64,000 bases of DNA from Betaproteobacteria bacterium (GCA_016717855.1 JADKEV010000011.1:128459-192458), one strand, 5' to 3'; shown: positions 9,014 through 18,705, counted from the first letter of the stretch. Numbers and translations: made by a program. Notes: generated by a model not told the origin, from the letters alone.

Positions 9014-9982
9014 TCAGTCGAATTTCGCGCCTGACTTCGTTACGACATCCTGCCAGGACCGGATGTCAGCTTGAAACTGCGTTGCCCATTGCGCCGCCGT
9101 GAGCGGCGGGTCGACGGGGAGCGAACCGCCCTTGACAATGAAGGAACTGATCTCGGGATCGGCCAGCGCCTTGACCGCCGCAGCATTGAGCCGCTCGACC
9201 AGTGCGGCCGGCATCGTGGCTGGACCGAACATGCCGTACCAGCCGACCGTGTCGAAGGGGATGCCGCTTTGCGACAGGGTCGGCACGTTCGGCAGCGCCG
9301 GCGAGCGCCTGGCGCCGGTGATCGCCAACGCCTTGAGGCGCCCATCGAGCACGTAGGGGGCCGTCGATACGGCGTCGAGGATGGCGACGTCGACCCGGCC
9401 CGACAACGTATCAGGCATCGCGGCCGCGCTGCCCTTGTAGGGCACGTGCGTCATCTCGATCTTGCCCAGCAGCTTCATGCTCTCGCCCACCAGATGGGGC
9501 GGCGTGCCCACGCCAAAGCTGGCGAAGCTGAACTTCCCCGCCTGCTTTTTCGCCTGCGCCAGCAGATCGGCGATGCTGTTCATCGGCGAATCCGGCCGCA
9601 CCAGCACCAGCAGGGGCACCGTCGCGAGTTGGGCGATGGGCGCCAGGTCCCTGGCCACGTCGAAGGAGAGCTTGGTGCCGACGGCCGGCGCGATCGCGAG
9701 GCCCGCGGCCGTCACCATGATCGTGTAGCCGTCGCCAGGGGCCCGCGCGACCTGCGCGGCGCCGATGTTGCCGCCCGCGCCGGCCACGTTCTCGACGACC
9801 ACGGGCTGGCCGAGCGTTGCGCGCATGTGCTCGGCCACCTTGCGCGCGACGAGGTCGGTCCCGCCACCCGGCCCATAGGGAATGACCATCTTGATGGGCC
9901 GCGTCGGGTAATCCTGCGCCGATACGGCCGCGGCAGTCATTGCGAGGGTGAATCCCAGAACACACTTTGCAAATGTACGCAT
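9014..9982 (-). CDS. Bug-family tripartite tricarboxylate transporter receptor
   Basis: 322 residues, full family length. The signal peptide ends AAAVSAQD, followed by YPTRPIKMVIPYGPGGGTDLVAR, then GQPVVVENVAGAGGNIG, GDGYTIMV and a C-terminal PLTAAQWATQFQADIRSWQ. Bug proteins are periplasmic receptors for carboxylates that usually work with TctAB membrane proteins, none of which is in this window. The gene lies 21 bases after the M19 dipeptidase gene on the same strand, suggesting cotranscription and a ligand related to the amine or peptide catabolism of this block. Confidence 0.9.
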   Translation of the reverse strand: MRTFAKCVLGFTLAMTAAAVSAQDYPTRPIKMVIPYGPGGGTDLVARKVAEHMRATLGQPVVVENVAGAGGNIGAAQVARAPGDGYTIMVTAAGLAIAPAVGTKLSFDVARDLAPIAQLATVPLLVLVRPDSPMNSIADLLAQAKKQAGKFSFASFGVGTPPHLVGESMKLLGKIEMTHVPYKGSAAAMPDTLSGRVDVAILDAVSTAPYVLDGRLKALAITGARRSPALPNVPTLSQSGIPFDTVGWYGMFGPATMPAALVERLNAAAVKALADPEISSFIVKGGSLPVDPPLTAAQWATQFQADIRSWQDVVTKSGAKFD

Positions 9983-10003
9983 GCGGCTATCCCTTTCGAT
10001 GGA

Positions 10004-10885
10004 TCATTTCCAGACCTGTTTGCAGACCCGGTAGAAATTTCCCCCGAGAATCCCGCGGATGTCGCTCTCGGCGTAGCCACGGCGGCACATCAGCTCGGTG
10101 AGCTCTTCGATCTGCTCCGGCTGCGCGAATTTCGTGTGGCGGTTCGGCTTGCCCTGGTTGTCCGGCCAGATGTCCGGCGTGTCCTCGACGGACTTCCAGA
10201 ATCCGGCCACATCCCTCACGTAATCGAGTCCGATGCCGACGTGCTGCGGCCCGACGAGGTTCGCGATGTGGTCGACATGGCGGAACATCGACTCGCTGGT
10301 GGCTTCCATGTCGTCGAGGAACTCGCCGAGGCCGTTGATGCCGATCACCCCGCCGGTCGCGGCGCACCGGCGGATCTGGTCGTCCTTGATGTTCCGGTAG
10401 TGCGGGTACACCGAGTACGCGTTGGAGTGCGAGAAGATGCAGGCAGCCGTGCTCAGCTCCATCGCCTCCATCGAGGTGCGATGGCCGCAGTGCGAGCCGT
10501 CGACGATCATGCCGACGCGGTTCATCTCGCGAATGACAGTGCGGCCGTAGCGCGACAGGCCGGCATCGGTGGCCTCGCCGCAGCCATCGCCGACGAGGCT
10601 GCGCTGGTTGTACGCGAACAGGATGTGGCGCACGCCCAGCCGGTAGAACACCTCGATGCTGCCCACGTCGTTGCCGAGGACGTTGGTGCCCTGGAAGTTG
10701 AAGGTGATCCCGAGCTTGCCCTCGCTCCGCGCGAGATCCACATCGGCCGTGCCATAGACCAGCCGGAACTTGTCGGGATGCCTGGCGACCACCGCGTAGA
10801 CCTTGGCGAGATTGGCAGCGCCATGCGCCCGAACACACGCCAGGTGAGCGAGCAGGCCAACCCCGCCTTCCGGAACCGCTCAGCG
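10004..10885 (-). pseudogene. Peptidase M19 (membrane dipeptidase-like) protein, N-terminus missing
   Basis: About 290 residues of an M19 protein are readable: VYGTADVDLARSEGKLGITFNFQGT, SHCGHRTSMEAMELS, FSHSNAYSVYPHYRN (His ligand region), GVIGINGLGEFLDD, HVGIGLDYVRD and a final GGNFYRVCKQVW. Upstream of about 10,885 the frame meets a stop and then a G/C-rich block, so the first 60-90 residues, with the N-terminal zinc HxD motif, are gone. In Pseudomonas an M19 protein sits in the dimethylglycine/sarcosine catabolic locus, matching the neighbours here. I think the loss is linked to the sequence fault at 10,960-11,001. Confidence 0.75.
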
Positions 10886-10957
10886 TCACGCCTCGATCGC
10901 GTGGGCCCCGGCACGCGTCCCAGACACGCGACAAAAGCGGCGCGCCGCGGCCCGCGC

Positions 10958-11001
10958 CCCCGCCCCCGCGGCGGCCGGGGGGGCGGGGGGGGGGGGGGGG
11001 A
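10958..11001. other. G-rich homopolymer block, probable artefact
   Basis: A C-rich tract followed by runs of up to 15 or more G. It lies where the 5' end of the dipeptidase gene should be, parallel to the block that removes the dps start. No gene can be assigned between about 10,890 and 11,094. Confidence 0.6.
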
Positions 11002-11094
11002 GCGCTTCATCGTTGGCAACCGGGCAGATGCGCAACGCGATGCGCTCTTGCATCGACGCTGGCCCGGTTCGCGTTCAGCCTCGGAAATCCGCGA

Positions 11095-12132
11095 TCATGG
11101 CGCCGCGGCGGCATGCGCCGCGCGGCGCAGACCGGACGGCGGCACCTTGAAATGGCGGGTGAAGGCGTGGGAGAAATGGGAGCAGCCGCCGAAGCCGCAT
11201 TCCAGGCCGATGTCGGTTACCGCGATGTCGGTGTGCTCGATCATCCACTTCGCGCGCACGAGCCGCAGATGCAGTCGATACGCGCGCGGGGTGATGCCCA
11301 CGTCGGCGAAAAAGCGGCGCTCGAGCTGCCGCATGCCTATCCCCAGCGGCGCCAGGATGTCGGTCAGCGGATCCGGCTGGGACAGCTTCTGCTCGATGAG
11401 CAGCATCGCGCGCCGCACGAGGCTGTCCTTCGCCTGGCGCGTGACCACCGATTCGGGCTGCGGCGTGCTGGAGGGCAGCGGCTGGTTCTCGATCATGATG
11501 CGCAGGCTCTTGCTCGCCCGCTCGCGGCCGCAATGTCTTTCAATCAGGTGCGCGGCCAGATGGACAACGCTGGTGCCCCCGGCGCTGGTCATCCGGTTCC
11601 CGTCGACGACGAACATCCGGTTGGCGACCAGGCGCAGGCCGGGGAACTCGCTGACGAAATCGTCGCGATGGAACCAGCTCACGCAGGCGACGTAGCCCTC
11701 CATCAGCCCGGCCCGCGCCAGCACGAACGAGCCGGTGCAAAGGCCCACCAACGGGACGCCGGCGCCCGCCGCGTTTCTCAGGAAGGCATGGGTGCCGGGC
11801 AGCACTTTCTGGCCTCCGTGCAGCAGCCCGCCCACCACAACTATGTAGTCGAATCGCGCCGGATCGCGCATCGCATCCGTGGGCTGAATGGCGGTCCCAC
11901 AACTCGACGGGATCGGCGCGTCGTTGCCCAGCACCGTCCACTCGCACTCGAGCGGACGGCTGCGATCGCCCTCGTCCGCGGCCAGCCGCAGTGCGTCGAC
12001 GAACCCGGCGAATGCCGTCAGGGTGAAGCGCGGAGTCAGGACGAATCCGACGTGGAATTTCGGGGGCGCGTGCCGGCCCGCCGGCGCGGCCGCCGCCGCC
12101 GGGCGCTTGCCGGCCTTCGCGTTGGGGCTCAT
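11095..12132 (-). CDS. GlxA-family AraC-type transcriptional regulator, likely of sarcosine/betaine catabolism
   Basis: 345 residues. The N-terminal half is a DJ-1/PfpI-like sensing domain (about 25-190: FHVGFVLTPRFTLTAFAGFVDALR, DYIVVVGGLL, GLCTGSFVLARAG with the nucleophile-elbow Cys). The C-terminal half is an AraC DNA-binding domain (about 240-335: MRQLERRFFADVGITPRAYR, then IAVTDIGLECGFGGCSHFSHAFTRHF). It is divergent from the sarcosine oxidase operon with a 94-base gap, the arrangement of GbdR/SouR-like regulators of glycine betaine and sarcosine use. The regulatory target is inferred from position. Confidence 0.85.
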   Translation of the reverse strand: MSPNAKAGKRPAAAAAPAGRHAPPKFHVGFVLTPRFTLTAFAGFVDALRLAADEGDRSRPLECEWTVLGNDAPIPSSCGTAIQPTDAMRDPARFDYIVVVGGLLHGGQKVLPGTHAFLRNAAGAGVPLVGLCTGSFVLARAGLMEGYVACVSWFHRDDFVSEFPGLRLVANRMFVVDGNRMTSAGGTSVVHLAAHLIERHCGRERASKSLRIMIENQPLPSSTPQPESVVTRQAKDSLVRRAMLLIEQKLSQPDPLTDILAPLGIGMRQLERRFFADVGITPRAYRLHLRLVRAKWMIEHTDIAVTDIGLECGFGGCSHFSHAFTRHFKVPPSGLRRAAHAAAAP

Positions 12133-12226
12133 CGTTGCACCATGACGCCTAGATTAAACGTTATGTCGTCCAAATGAAAGTGTGGCCGCGGGGCTGTGAC
12201 TAGCATCCGAACTGCCAGTGAACACC
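12133..12226. promoter_or_regulatory. Divergent control region between glxA-type regulator and sarcosine oxidase operon
   Basis: A 94-base gap between two divergent starts with a short AT-richer core (about 12,150-12,180). It must hold promoters for both directions and probably the regulator's operator. I could not pick out confident -35/-10 boxes or a repeated half-site by eye. Confidence 0.4.
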
Positions 12227-13430
12227 ATGCAGCGCTTCTCCCTACTCAGCCTCCTGACCAACGCCCTGACCGACCATCAGGGCTGGAAGCCGTTCTGGCG
12301 CGACGCGGCGCCCAAGCCGCGGTACGACGCGATCATCATCGGCGGCGGCGGGCACGGGCTCGCCACCGCGTACTACCTGGCGAAGAACCACGGGATGACG
12401 AACGTCGCCGTCCTCGAGAAGGGCTGGATCGGGGGCGGCAACACCGGCCGCAACACCACGATCATCCGCTCCAACTATCTCTGGAACGAAAGCGGCGCGC
12501 TGTACGAGCACGCGCTCAAGCTGTGGGAGGGCCTGAACGAGGAGCTCAACATCAACCTGATGTTCAGCCAGCGCGGCGTGCTCAACCTCGCGCACAACCT
12601 GTCCGACGTGCGCGAGGGCATCCGCCGGGTCGAGGCCAACCGGCTGAACGGCATCGACGGCGAGTGGCTGACGCCCGAGCAGGTCCAGGCGTTCTGTCCC
12701 ATCATCGACATCGCCCGGAACGCGCGCTACCCGGTGCTGGGCGCGACGCTGCAGCGCCGCGGTGGCACCGCGCGGCACGACACGGTAGCCTGGGGCTACG
12801 CGCGGGCCGCGGACAGCCTGGGCGTGGATATCATCCAGAACTGCGAAGTCACCGGCATCCTGCGCGAGGACGGCCGCGTAAGCGGCGTGCGCACCGCGCG
12901 CGGCACCATCCTGGCCGACAAGGTCGGCATCGTCGCCGCCGGCCATTCGTCGGTCCTCGCCGGGATGGCCGACATCCGGCTGCCGCTACAGAGCCACGCG
13001 CTGCAGGCGCTGGTGTCCGAACCCATCAAGCCCATCCATCCGTGCGTGGTCATGTCCAACGCGGTCCACGTGTACGTCAGCCAATCCGACAAGGGCGAGC
13101 TGGTGATCGGGGCCGGCATCGACGCGTTCAATTCGTACAGCCAGCGCGGGTCGTTCCACATCATCGAGCACCAGATGGCGGCGCTGATCGAGCTGTTCCC
13201 GATATTCAGCCGGGTGCGGATGATGCGCACCTGGGGCGGCATCGTCGACGTCTGCCCGGACGCTTCGCCCATCGTCTCGAAGTCACCGGTGCGCGGCCTG
13301 TACCTGAACTGCGGCTGGGCACACGATGGCGACGGACAATCCGCACCCGTTGAACGCCGCGTTCTCGCTCGATCGCTTCACGACCGGCGCGTTGATCGAC
13401 GAGCACGGCGCGGCCGCCGTGGCGCACTGA
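12227..13430 (+). pseudogene. soxB: Sarcosine oxidase beta subunit with an internal deletion of about 47 bases
   Basis: The beta subunit of heterotetrameric sarcosine oxidase carries FAD and covalently bound FMN. The N-terminus MQRFSLLSLLTNAL, the FAD motif AIIIGGGGHGLATAYYLA, GGNTGRNTTIIRSNY and the GGTARHDTVAWGYARA segment (the His that binds FMN) are intact. At about 13,320 YLNCGW should continue GTGGFKATPGSGWVFA; this is absent, and the tail HTMATDNPHPLNAAFSLDRF resumes in another frame to TGA 13428. Adding 47 bases restores a 416-residue protein, the usual length. ATG 12227 is preferred over GTG 12218. Confidence 0.85.
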
Positions 13431-13431
13431 C

Positions 13432-13713
13432 ATGCTGCGGATCGGCTGCCCCTGGTGCGGAGAGCGCGAGGAGATCGAGTTCTCGTACGGCGGCCAGGCG
13501 CACCTCGCCTATCCGCAGGATCCGCACGCCCTTACCGACGAACAGTGGGCGCAGTACCTGTTCATGCGCGACAACCCGAAGGGCCTGCTGCGCGAGCGCT
13601 GGGTGCACAGCCACGGCTGCCGCCGCTGGTTCAACGTCGAGCGTCACACCGTCACGCACGAGATCACCGCGATCTACAAGCCCGGCGAGCCGCCGCCCGC
13701 GAGGCGGGCATGA
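13432..13713 (+). CDS. soxD: Sarcosine oxidase delta subunit
   Basis: 93 residues, MLRIGCPWCGEREEIEFSYG, with the zinc-binding pattern Cys-x2-Cys near the start and HSHGCRRWFNV further on. The delta subunit is a small zinc protein that completes the heterotetramer oxidising sarcosine to glycine and formaldehyde (as methylene-THF). It starts one base after the beta subunit stop and its TGA overlaps the alpha subunit ATG (ATGA), so the operon is tightly coupled. Confidence 0.95.
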   Translation: MLRIGCPWCGEREEIEFSYGGQAHLAYPQDPHALTDEQWAQYLFMRDNPKGLLRERWVHSHGCRRWFNVERHTVTHEITAIYKPGEPPPARRA

Positions 13714-16700
13714 GCGGCGCCTTTCGCATCCCGGGCGCCGGGCACATCGATCGCGCGCAGCCGCTCGCCTTCCGCTTCAACAGCAAGTCGCTGCAGGGTT
13801 GCGCCGGCGACACGCTCGCCTCCGCGCTGCTCGCCAACGGCGTGCACCTGGTCGCGCGCAGCTTCAAATACCACCGGCCGCGCGGCATGTTCACCGCCGG
13901 CAACGAAGAACCGAATGCGATCGTCCAGCTGGAACGCGGTCCGCACACCGAGCCCAACCTGCGCGCGACCGAGATCGAGCTCTATGCGGGCCTCGTGGCC
14001 GCCAGCGTCAACTGCTTTCCCAGCGTCGACTTCGACCTGGGCGTGCTCAACCGGCTCGCCTCGGCCATCCTGGTCGCGGGCTTCTACAACAAGACGTTCA
14101 TGTGGCCGAAGAGCTTCTGGAAGAAGTTCTACGAACCGGTGCTGCGCAACGCCTCGGGGCTGGGGGTGGCGCCGGATGCGCCGGACCCCGACATCTACGA
14201 CCGGCTGCACTGGCACTGCGACGTGCTGGTCGTGGGCGCGGGCCCGGCGGGCCTTAGCGCCGCGCTGGAAGTGGCGCGACAGGGACTGCGCACCGTCCTC
14301 ATCGACGAAGCCCCGGAGCCCGGCGGCACCCTGCTGCAGCGGCCCGCCCAGATCGGGGGCATTGCCGGCGCCGCGTGGGCGGCGCGCGCCGCCGCGGAAC
14401 TCGACGGACTGGCGAACGTGCTGGTGCTGCGCCGGACCTCGGTATTCGGCTATTACGATCACAATTACCTGATGGCGCTCGAGCGGCGCACCGACCATCT
14501 CGGCCCCGGGCGCGCCCCCGGCATTGCCCGCAAGCGCCTCTGGCACTTCCGCGCCGCACGCGTGATCCTCGCCACCGGCGCGCACGAGCGGCCGATCGTG
14601 TTCGGCAACAACGACCTGCCGGGCATCATGCTGGCGAATGCCGCCTGCACGTATGCGACCAGGTACGGCGTGGCACTGGGCCGGCGCGGCGTGGCCTTCG
14701 TCAACAACGATCACGGCTACGCACTGGCGCTCGACACGCAGGCGGCCGCAGGCAACCTGTCGCTGATCGTTGACGCGCGGCCGGCCGCGGATCCCGAACT
14801 GGCGCGCCGCGCCGCAGGGGCCGGGGTGCGCGCGCTGCAAGGGCATGTGATCGCGCGCGCGCTGGGCGGCAAGCGCGTGCGCGGCGTCGACATCCGTACC
14901 TGCGCCGGCACGAATGCAGGGCGCGTCGAGTGCGATCATCTGCTGATCTCCGGCGGCATCAGCCCTGCCGTGCATCTGTTCAGCCAGGCGCCGGGGACGC
15001 TACGCTACGACGCGCGCCTCGCCTGCTTCCTGCCGGACCGCGCGAGCCAGGCCGTCGAGGTCGCCGGCGCGCTGAATGCCCGGCTGCAGCTCGCCTCGGC
15101 GCTGGCCGACGGCAAGGCCGCGGCGGCCCGCACGTTGGCGGCCCTCGGGCGGGCGCCGGCTGCGCTGGCGACGAGCGCCGCGCTCACCGCATCGTCTGCC
15201 GCATCGGCCGGGTTTGTCCCGCCTGCCACGGTTGCTGCGACTGCCGCCGGCACTCCGGCCCCGGGACCGGTCCCCGACGAACTGCATATCGAGCCGCTAT
15301 GGTCGGTGCAGTCGCTGCTGGGCCGGAAACTCCCGGGCAAGCACTTCATCGACCTACAGAACGACGTGACCGAGTCCGATATCAGGCTCGCCGCGCGCGA
15401 GGGCTTTCGCTCGGTGGAGCACGCCAAGCGCTACACCACCACCGGAATGGCGACCGACCAGGGCAAAACCTCCAACGTGACCGGCCTGGCCATTCTCGCC
15501 GAGGCGCTCGGCAAGACGATCCCCGAGGTCGGCACCACGACCTTCCGCCCACCGTTCACGCCGGTCACGTTCGGCGCGCTGGCCGGGCGCGACCGCGGCA
15601 CGTTGTCGGATCCGGTGCGCATCACGCCGATGCACGCCTGGCATGCGGCCAACGGCGCGGTGTTCGAGGACGTCGGGCAGTGGAAGCGCCCCTGGTATTT
15701 CCCGCTGCCGGGCGAGGACATGCAGGCGGCGGTCGCCAGGGAAACGCGGGCGCTGCGCACCACGGCCGGAGTGATGGACGCCACCACGCTGGGCAAGATC
15801 GACATCCGGGGCGCCGACGCGGCCGAGTTTCTCAATCGCGTCTACACCAATGCCTGGACCAAGCTGGCCGTCGGCAGCTGCCGCTACGGGCTGATGTGCA
15901 AGCCCGACGGCATGATGATGGATGATGGCGTCACCGCGCGGCTTGCTCCGGATCGTTTCCTGATGACCACAACCACCGGCAATGCCGCGCGGGTGCTCGA
16001 CTGGCTTGAGGAATGGCTGCAGACGGAGTGGCCGGGGCTGAAGGTCTACTGCACTTCGGTCACCGAGCAGTGGTCGACCGTTGCCATCGTGGGCCCGAAC
16101 TCGCGGAAGATCCTGCAAGCCCTCGCGCCGGACATGGATCTGTCGAATGCCGCGTTTCCGTTCATGACTTTCCGCGAAGGCGAGGTCGCCGGACTGCGGG
16201 CGCGCGTGTTCCGCATCAGCTTCAGCGGCGAGCTGTCCTACGAGGTCAACGTCCCTTCATGGCATGGGCTCGCGCTGTGGCAAGCAGTTATCGATGCCGG
16301 CAAGGCGCACGGCCTGACGCCGTACGGCACCGAGACCATGCACGTGGCGCGCGCCGAGAAGGGCTACATCATCATCGGCCAGGAGACCGACGCCACGGTG
16401 ACACCGCAGGATCTCGGGCTAGCCTGGGCCGTGTCCACGCAGAAAGATTTCATCGGCAAGCGCTCGTTCGCGCGGGTCGACACGCGCCGCACCGACCGCA
16501 AGCAACTGGTCGGCCTGCTGCCACGGGACAAGTCGTTCGTCGCCGCCGAGGGCTCGCACCTGGTCGCGAGCCCGGCACGGGCGGTATTCGACCCCGCCAG
16601 CGGCAGCCCCTCGATTGGTCACATCACCTCGAGCTATTTCAGCCCGAACCTGGGGTCCGGTTTTGCGCTGGCGCTGATCGCCAACGGCCGGGCGCTGCGA

Positions 16701-16805
16701 GGGCAGACGGTGTACTGCGTGCGAGATGCCGGCCCGCAGCCGATGACAGTCGGCGACCCGGTGTTCTTCGACCCGGAAGGAAAGCGCCGTGATGGCATCG
16801 ACTGA
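13710..16805 (+). CDS. soxA: Sarcosine oxidase alpha subunit
   Basis: 1,031 residues. An N-terminal Fer2_4-type segment (about 1-100: LQGCAGDTLASALLANGV, FKYHRPRGMFTAGNEEPNA) is followed by an NAD-binding flavoprotein domain (VLVVGAGPAGLSAALEVARQ, about 175-195) and a C-terminal GcvT-like tetrahydrofolate domain from about 640. An Ala-rich linker at about 470-515 makes it slightly longer than usual. The protein binds NAD+ and THF and passes the one-carbon unit. The start overlaps the delta subunit stop. The symbol is the sarcosine gene, not the sulfur-oxidation soxA at 42.5 kb. Confidence 0.95.
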   Translation: MSGAFRIPGAGHIDRAQPLAFRFNSKSLQGCAGDTLASALLANGVHLVARSFKYHRPRGMFTAGNEEPNAIVQLERGPHTEPNLRATEIELYAGLVAASVNCFPSVDFDLGVLNRLASAILVAGFYNKTFMWPKSFWKKFYEPVLRNASGLGVAPDAPDPDIYDRLHWHCDVLVVGAGPAGLSAALEVARQGLRTVLIDEAPEPGGTLLQRPAQIGGIAGAAWAARAAAELDGLANVLVLRRTSVFGYYDHNYLMALERRTDHLGPGRAPGIARKRLWHFRAARVILATGAHERPIVFGNNDLPGIMLANAACTYATRYGVALGRRGVAFVNNDHGYALALDTQAAAGNLSLIVDARPAADPELARRAAGAGVRALQGHVIARALGGKRVRGVDIRTCAGTNAGRVECDHLLISGGISPAVHLFSQAPGTLRYDARLACFLPDRASQAVEVAGALNARLQLASALADGKAAAARTLAALGRAPAALATSAALTASSAASAGFVPPATVAATAAGTPAPGPVPDELHIEPLWSVQSLLGRKLPGKHFIDLQNDVTESDIRLAAREGFRSVEHAKRYTTTGMATDQGKTSNVTGLAILAEALGKTIPEVGTTTFRPPFTPVTFGALAGRDRGTLSDPVRITPMHAWHAANGAVFEDVGQWKRPWYFPLPGEDMQAAVARETRALRTTAGVMDATTLGKIDIRGADAAEFLNRVYTNAWTKLAVGSCRYGLMCKPDGMMMDDGVTARLAPDRFLMTTTTGNAARVLDWLEEWLQTEWPGLKVYCTSVTEQWSTVAIVGPNSRKILQALAPDMDLSNAAFPFMTFREGEVAGLRARVFRISFSGELSYEVNVPSWHGLALWQAVIDAGKAHGLTPYGTETMHVARAEKGYIIIGQETDATVTPQDLGLAWAVSTQKDFIGKRSFARVDTRRTDRKQLVGLLPRDKSFVAAEGSHLVASPARAVFDPASGSPSIGHITSSYFSPNLGSGFALALIANGRALRGQTVYCVRDAGPQPMTVGDPVFFDPEGKRRDGID

Positions 16806-17424
16806 ACGCGCCAGCCCGCTGGCGGCGTGGCCCGCGCGATTCGCGGCGGCGAGCGCCTCGGCCACGGACTTCACGATCCGCGAACTGCCGTTCACCACGC
16901 AGATCAACGTTCGCGGCAATGCCGCCGATGCGGCCTTCGCGGCCGCGACGCAGGCTGTACTCGGACATGGGCTGCCGGCCGCGGCGAACACCTGGGCCGG
17001 AACGGCGGAACGCGCCGCGCTCTGGCTCGGCCCCGACGAGTGGCTGGTCGTCGCGCCCGATGGCATGAACGAGTCCATCGTCGCGGCGCTGCGCAACAGC
17101 CTGGATGGGCAGCACGCCGCGGTCACCGACGTGTCGGCCAACCGCACGGTCATCGAGATCGCCGGCAGCCACGCGCGGGCGGTTCTGGGCAAGGGCTGCC
17201 CGCTCGACCTGCATGCGCGGGCATTCAGCCCGCCGCAGACGGCGCAGTCGCTGCTGGCGAAGGCGCAGATCCTGCTGCAATGCGCGGACATCCGGCCGGC
17301 GTTCCGGCTGTATGTCCGCATTTCGTTCGCGCCTTATGTGGCGGAATGGCTCATCGACGCCGCGACGGAGTTCGCTGCCTCGCGCGGGCTCGACGCGCAG
17401 CGCATCGCAGCCCGTTTGGCCTGA
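16792..17424 (+). CDS. soxG: Sarcosine oxidase gamma subunit
   Basis: 210 residues with the gamma-subunit pattern: FTIRELPFTTQINVRGN, AALWLGPDEWLVVAPDG, TDVSANRTVIEIAGSHAR and a C-terminal FRLYVRISFAPYVAEWLIDAA. This subunit has a GcvT-like fold and stabilises the complex. ATG 16792 lies inside the end of the alpha subunit gene (14-base overlap); GTG 16789 is an alternative. It closes the beta-delta-alpha-gamma operon; no purU, folD or glyA is in the window. Confidence 0.93.
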   Translation: MASTERASPLAAWPARFAAASASATDFTIRELPFTTQINVRGNAADAAFAAATQAVLGHGLPAAANTWAGTAERAALWLGPDEWLVVAPDGMNESIVAALRNSLDGQHAAVTDVSANRTVIEIAGSHARAVLGKGCPLDLHARAFSPPQTAQSLLAKAQILLQCADIRPAFRLYVRISFAPYVAEWLIDAATEFAASRGLDAQRIAARLA

Positions 17425-17534
17425 AGCCGGCCGTTCCCGGGACACGGCCGCCCACAGCAGTGGTCCGTGCGCCGGGGCGAGGCGCGGTGGCCGGGTGGGT
17501 TCACCGCGGGGGACGCCGCTAGTAGCCGGCAACC

Positions 17535-18584
17535 TCAGTTTGCGAAAGTCTTCTTCAGAAAGCCAATCGCCGCCTGCGCGGCCTTGTCGCGTGCCCGGTG
17601 GCTGCCCTCGACCGTGGCGCCGACCGCGCCGCAGCTCTTGAGCAAGGCGGTGTATGCCTCGCCCTGCAACCGCGCGCCGCTCGTGCCGTTGTACGCGTAC
17701 AGGGTATCGATGTCGATTTCGAGCGGGCAATCGGCCTTGGTGCGCGTTGCACCGCGGACGTAGTAGCGCTTGAGGTCGTCCGCATCGAACTTGTGTTGCG
17801 CTCCTTCGAGCACCACGAACTCGACCGGCGTGCCGGCCTTGCCGATCTTGTCCGCGTAGTCCTGGCACGGACCGATCGGTGTGTAATCGTCAGCATCGCC
17901 ATGAATGAACAGCATCGGCGCCTTGGAGAACACGCCGGGTTTCACTACCAACCGGAAGATTCCGGCGCAGCCGCCGGCGTAGGTCGGAATGAAGGCGGCA
18001 TAGCGCAGGCCGTCGGGCAGCTTCTGGGCGGCGATGATTTTCTCGACGGACGCGCGTAGCGTGGCGATGCCGCCGCGCGAGAAGCCCATGATCGCGATGC
18101 GTTTCTGGTCGATGCGCGGGTGGGTGGCGAGCAGCCGGAGCGCGGCGAACGCATCGGCCAGGTCGGCCGCGAACGGCACCTGCGACTGGTCCTCGGCGGT
18201 GCTCGGCACGCCGCGCGGCCCAAACATGTCAAGCGTGAAGACCGCGATGCCTGCGGCGTTGAACTGCTTCGGCCAGTAGTCCAGCTCCGCGTTGTATATG
18301 CCGCCCGATCCATGCACCAGGACGACGGCGGGCGCCTTGTCGTTGCCCGGCGGCAGGAACAGGTGGCCGACGATGTTCACCGTCTCGCCGCCCTTGTTGC
18401 CCTGCATCAGCTCGCCGAGGGTCTTTGGCGTCCAGCTTGCAAACGCGTAGCGCCCGTTCGCCGCTCCGCTCGCGAAAGTGGTCACGACTTCGGGCGCCTG
18501 GGCGTGGGCGGGGAAGGCTGCAAACAGGGCCGCGAACGCGGCGAGTGCGCGGGCGTAATGCCTTATCGATGCGGGGGCATGCAT
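17535..18584 (-). CDS. Exported dienelactone-hydrolase-like alpha/beta hydrolase
   Basis: 349 residues with a signal peptide ending AAFPAHAQA. The alpha/beta hydrolase core shows the oxyanion region VLVHGSGGIY, the nucleophile elbow GFSRGG, the acid in HGDADDYTP and the His in GAQHKFDADD. Family members hydrolyse lactones or esters; the substrate is unknown. The gene faces the end of the sarcosine operon and lies 121 bases downstream of the collagen-like gene on the same strand. Confidence 0.85.
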   Translation of the reverse strand: MHAPASIRHYARALAAFAALFAAFPAHAQAPEVVTTFASGAANGRYAFASWTPKTLGELMQGNKGGETVNIVGHLFLPPGNDKAPAVVLVHGSGGIYNAELDYWPKQFNAAGIAVFTLDMFGPRGVPSTAEDQSQVPFAADLADAFAALRLLATHPRIDQKRIAIMGFSRGGIATLRASVEKIIAAQKLPDGLRYAAFIPTYAGGCAGIFRLVVKPGVFSKAPMLFIHGDADDYTPIGPCQDYADKIGKAGTPVEFVVLEGAQHKFDADDLKRYYVRGATRTKADCPLEIDIDTLYAYNGTSGARLQGEAYTALLKSCGAVGATVEGSHRARDKAAQAAIGFLKKTFAN

Positions 18585-18705
18585 GACCGCTCCTCAATTT
18601 GACGTCTCACGATTCGGTCGCGCACCGGCCCGGACTCGAAGGCGTGACGGCTTTGCACAATGCCCGCGCCGGCCCGCGCGCTACATCGTCACCGCCTGGG
18701 CCTTG

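Noticed and set aside
9071..11695. Plus-strand open frame of 874 codons opposite the Bug receptor, dipeptidase and regulator
   Set aside because: It runs through three clearly coding minus-strand genes and the G-rich block; the protein is low-complexity R/H/G-rich.
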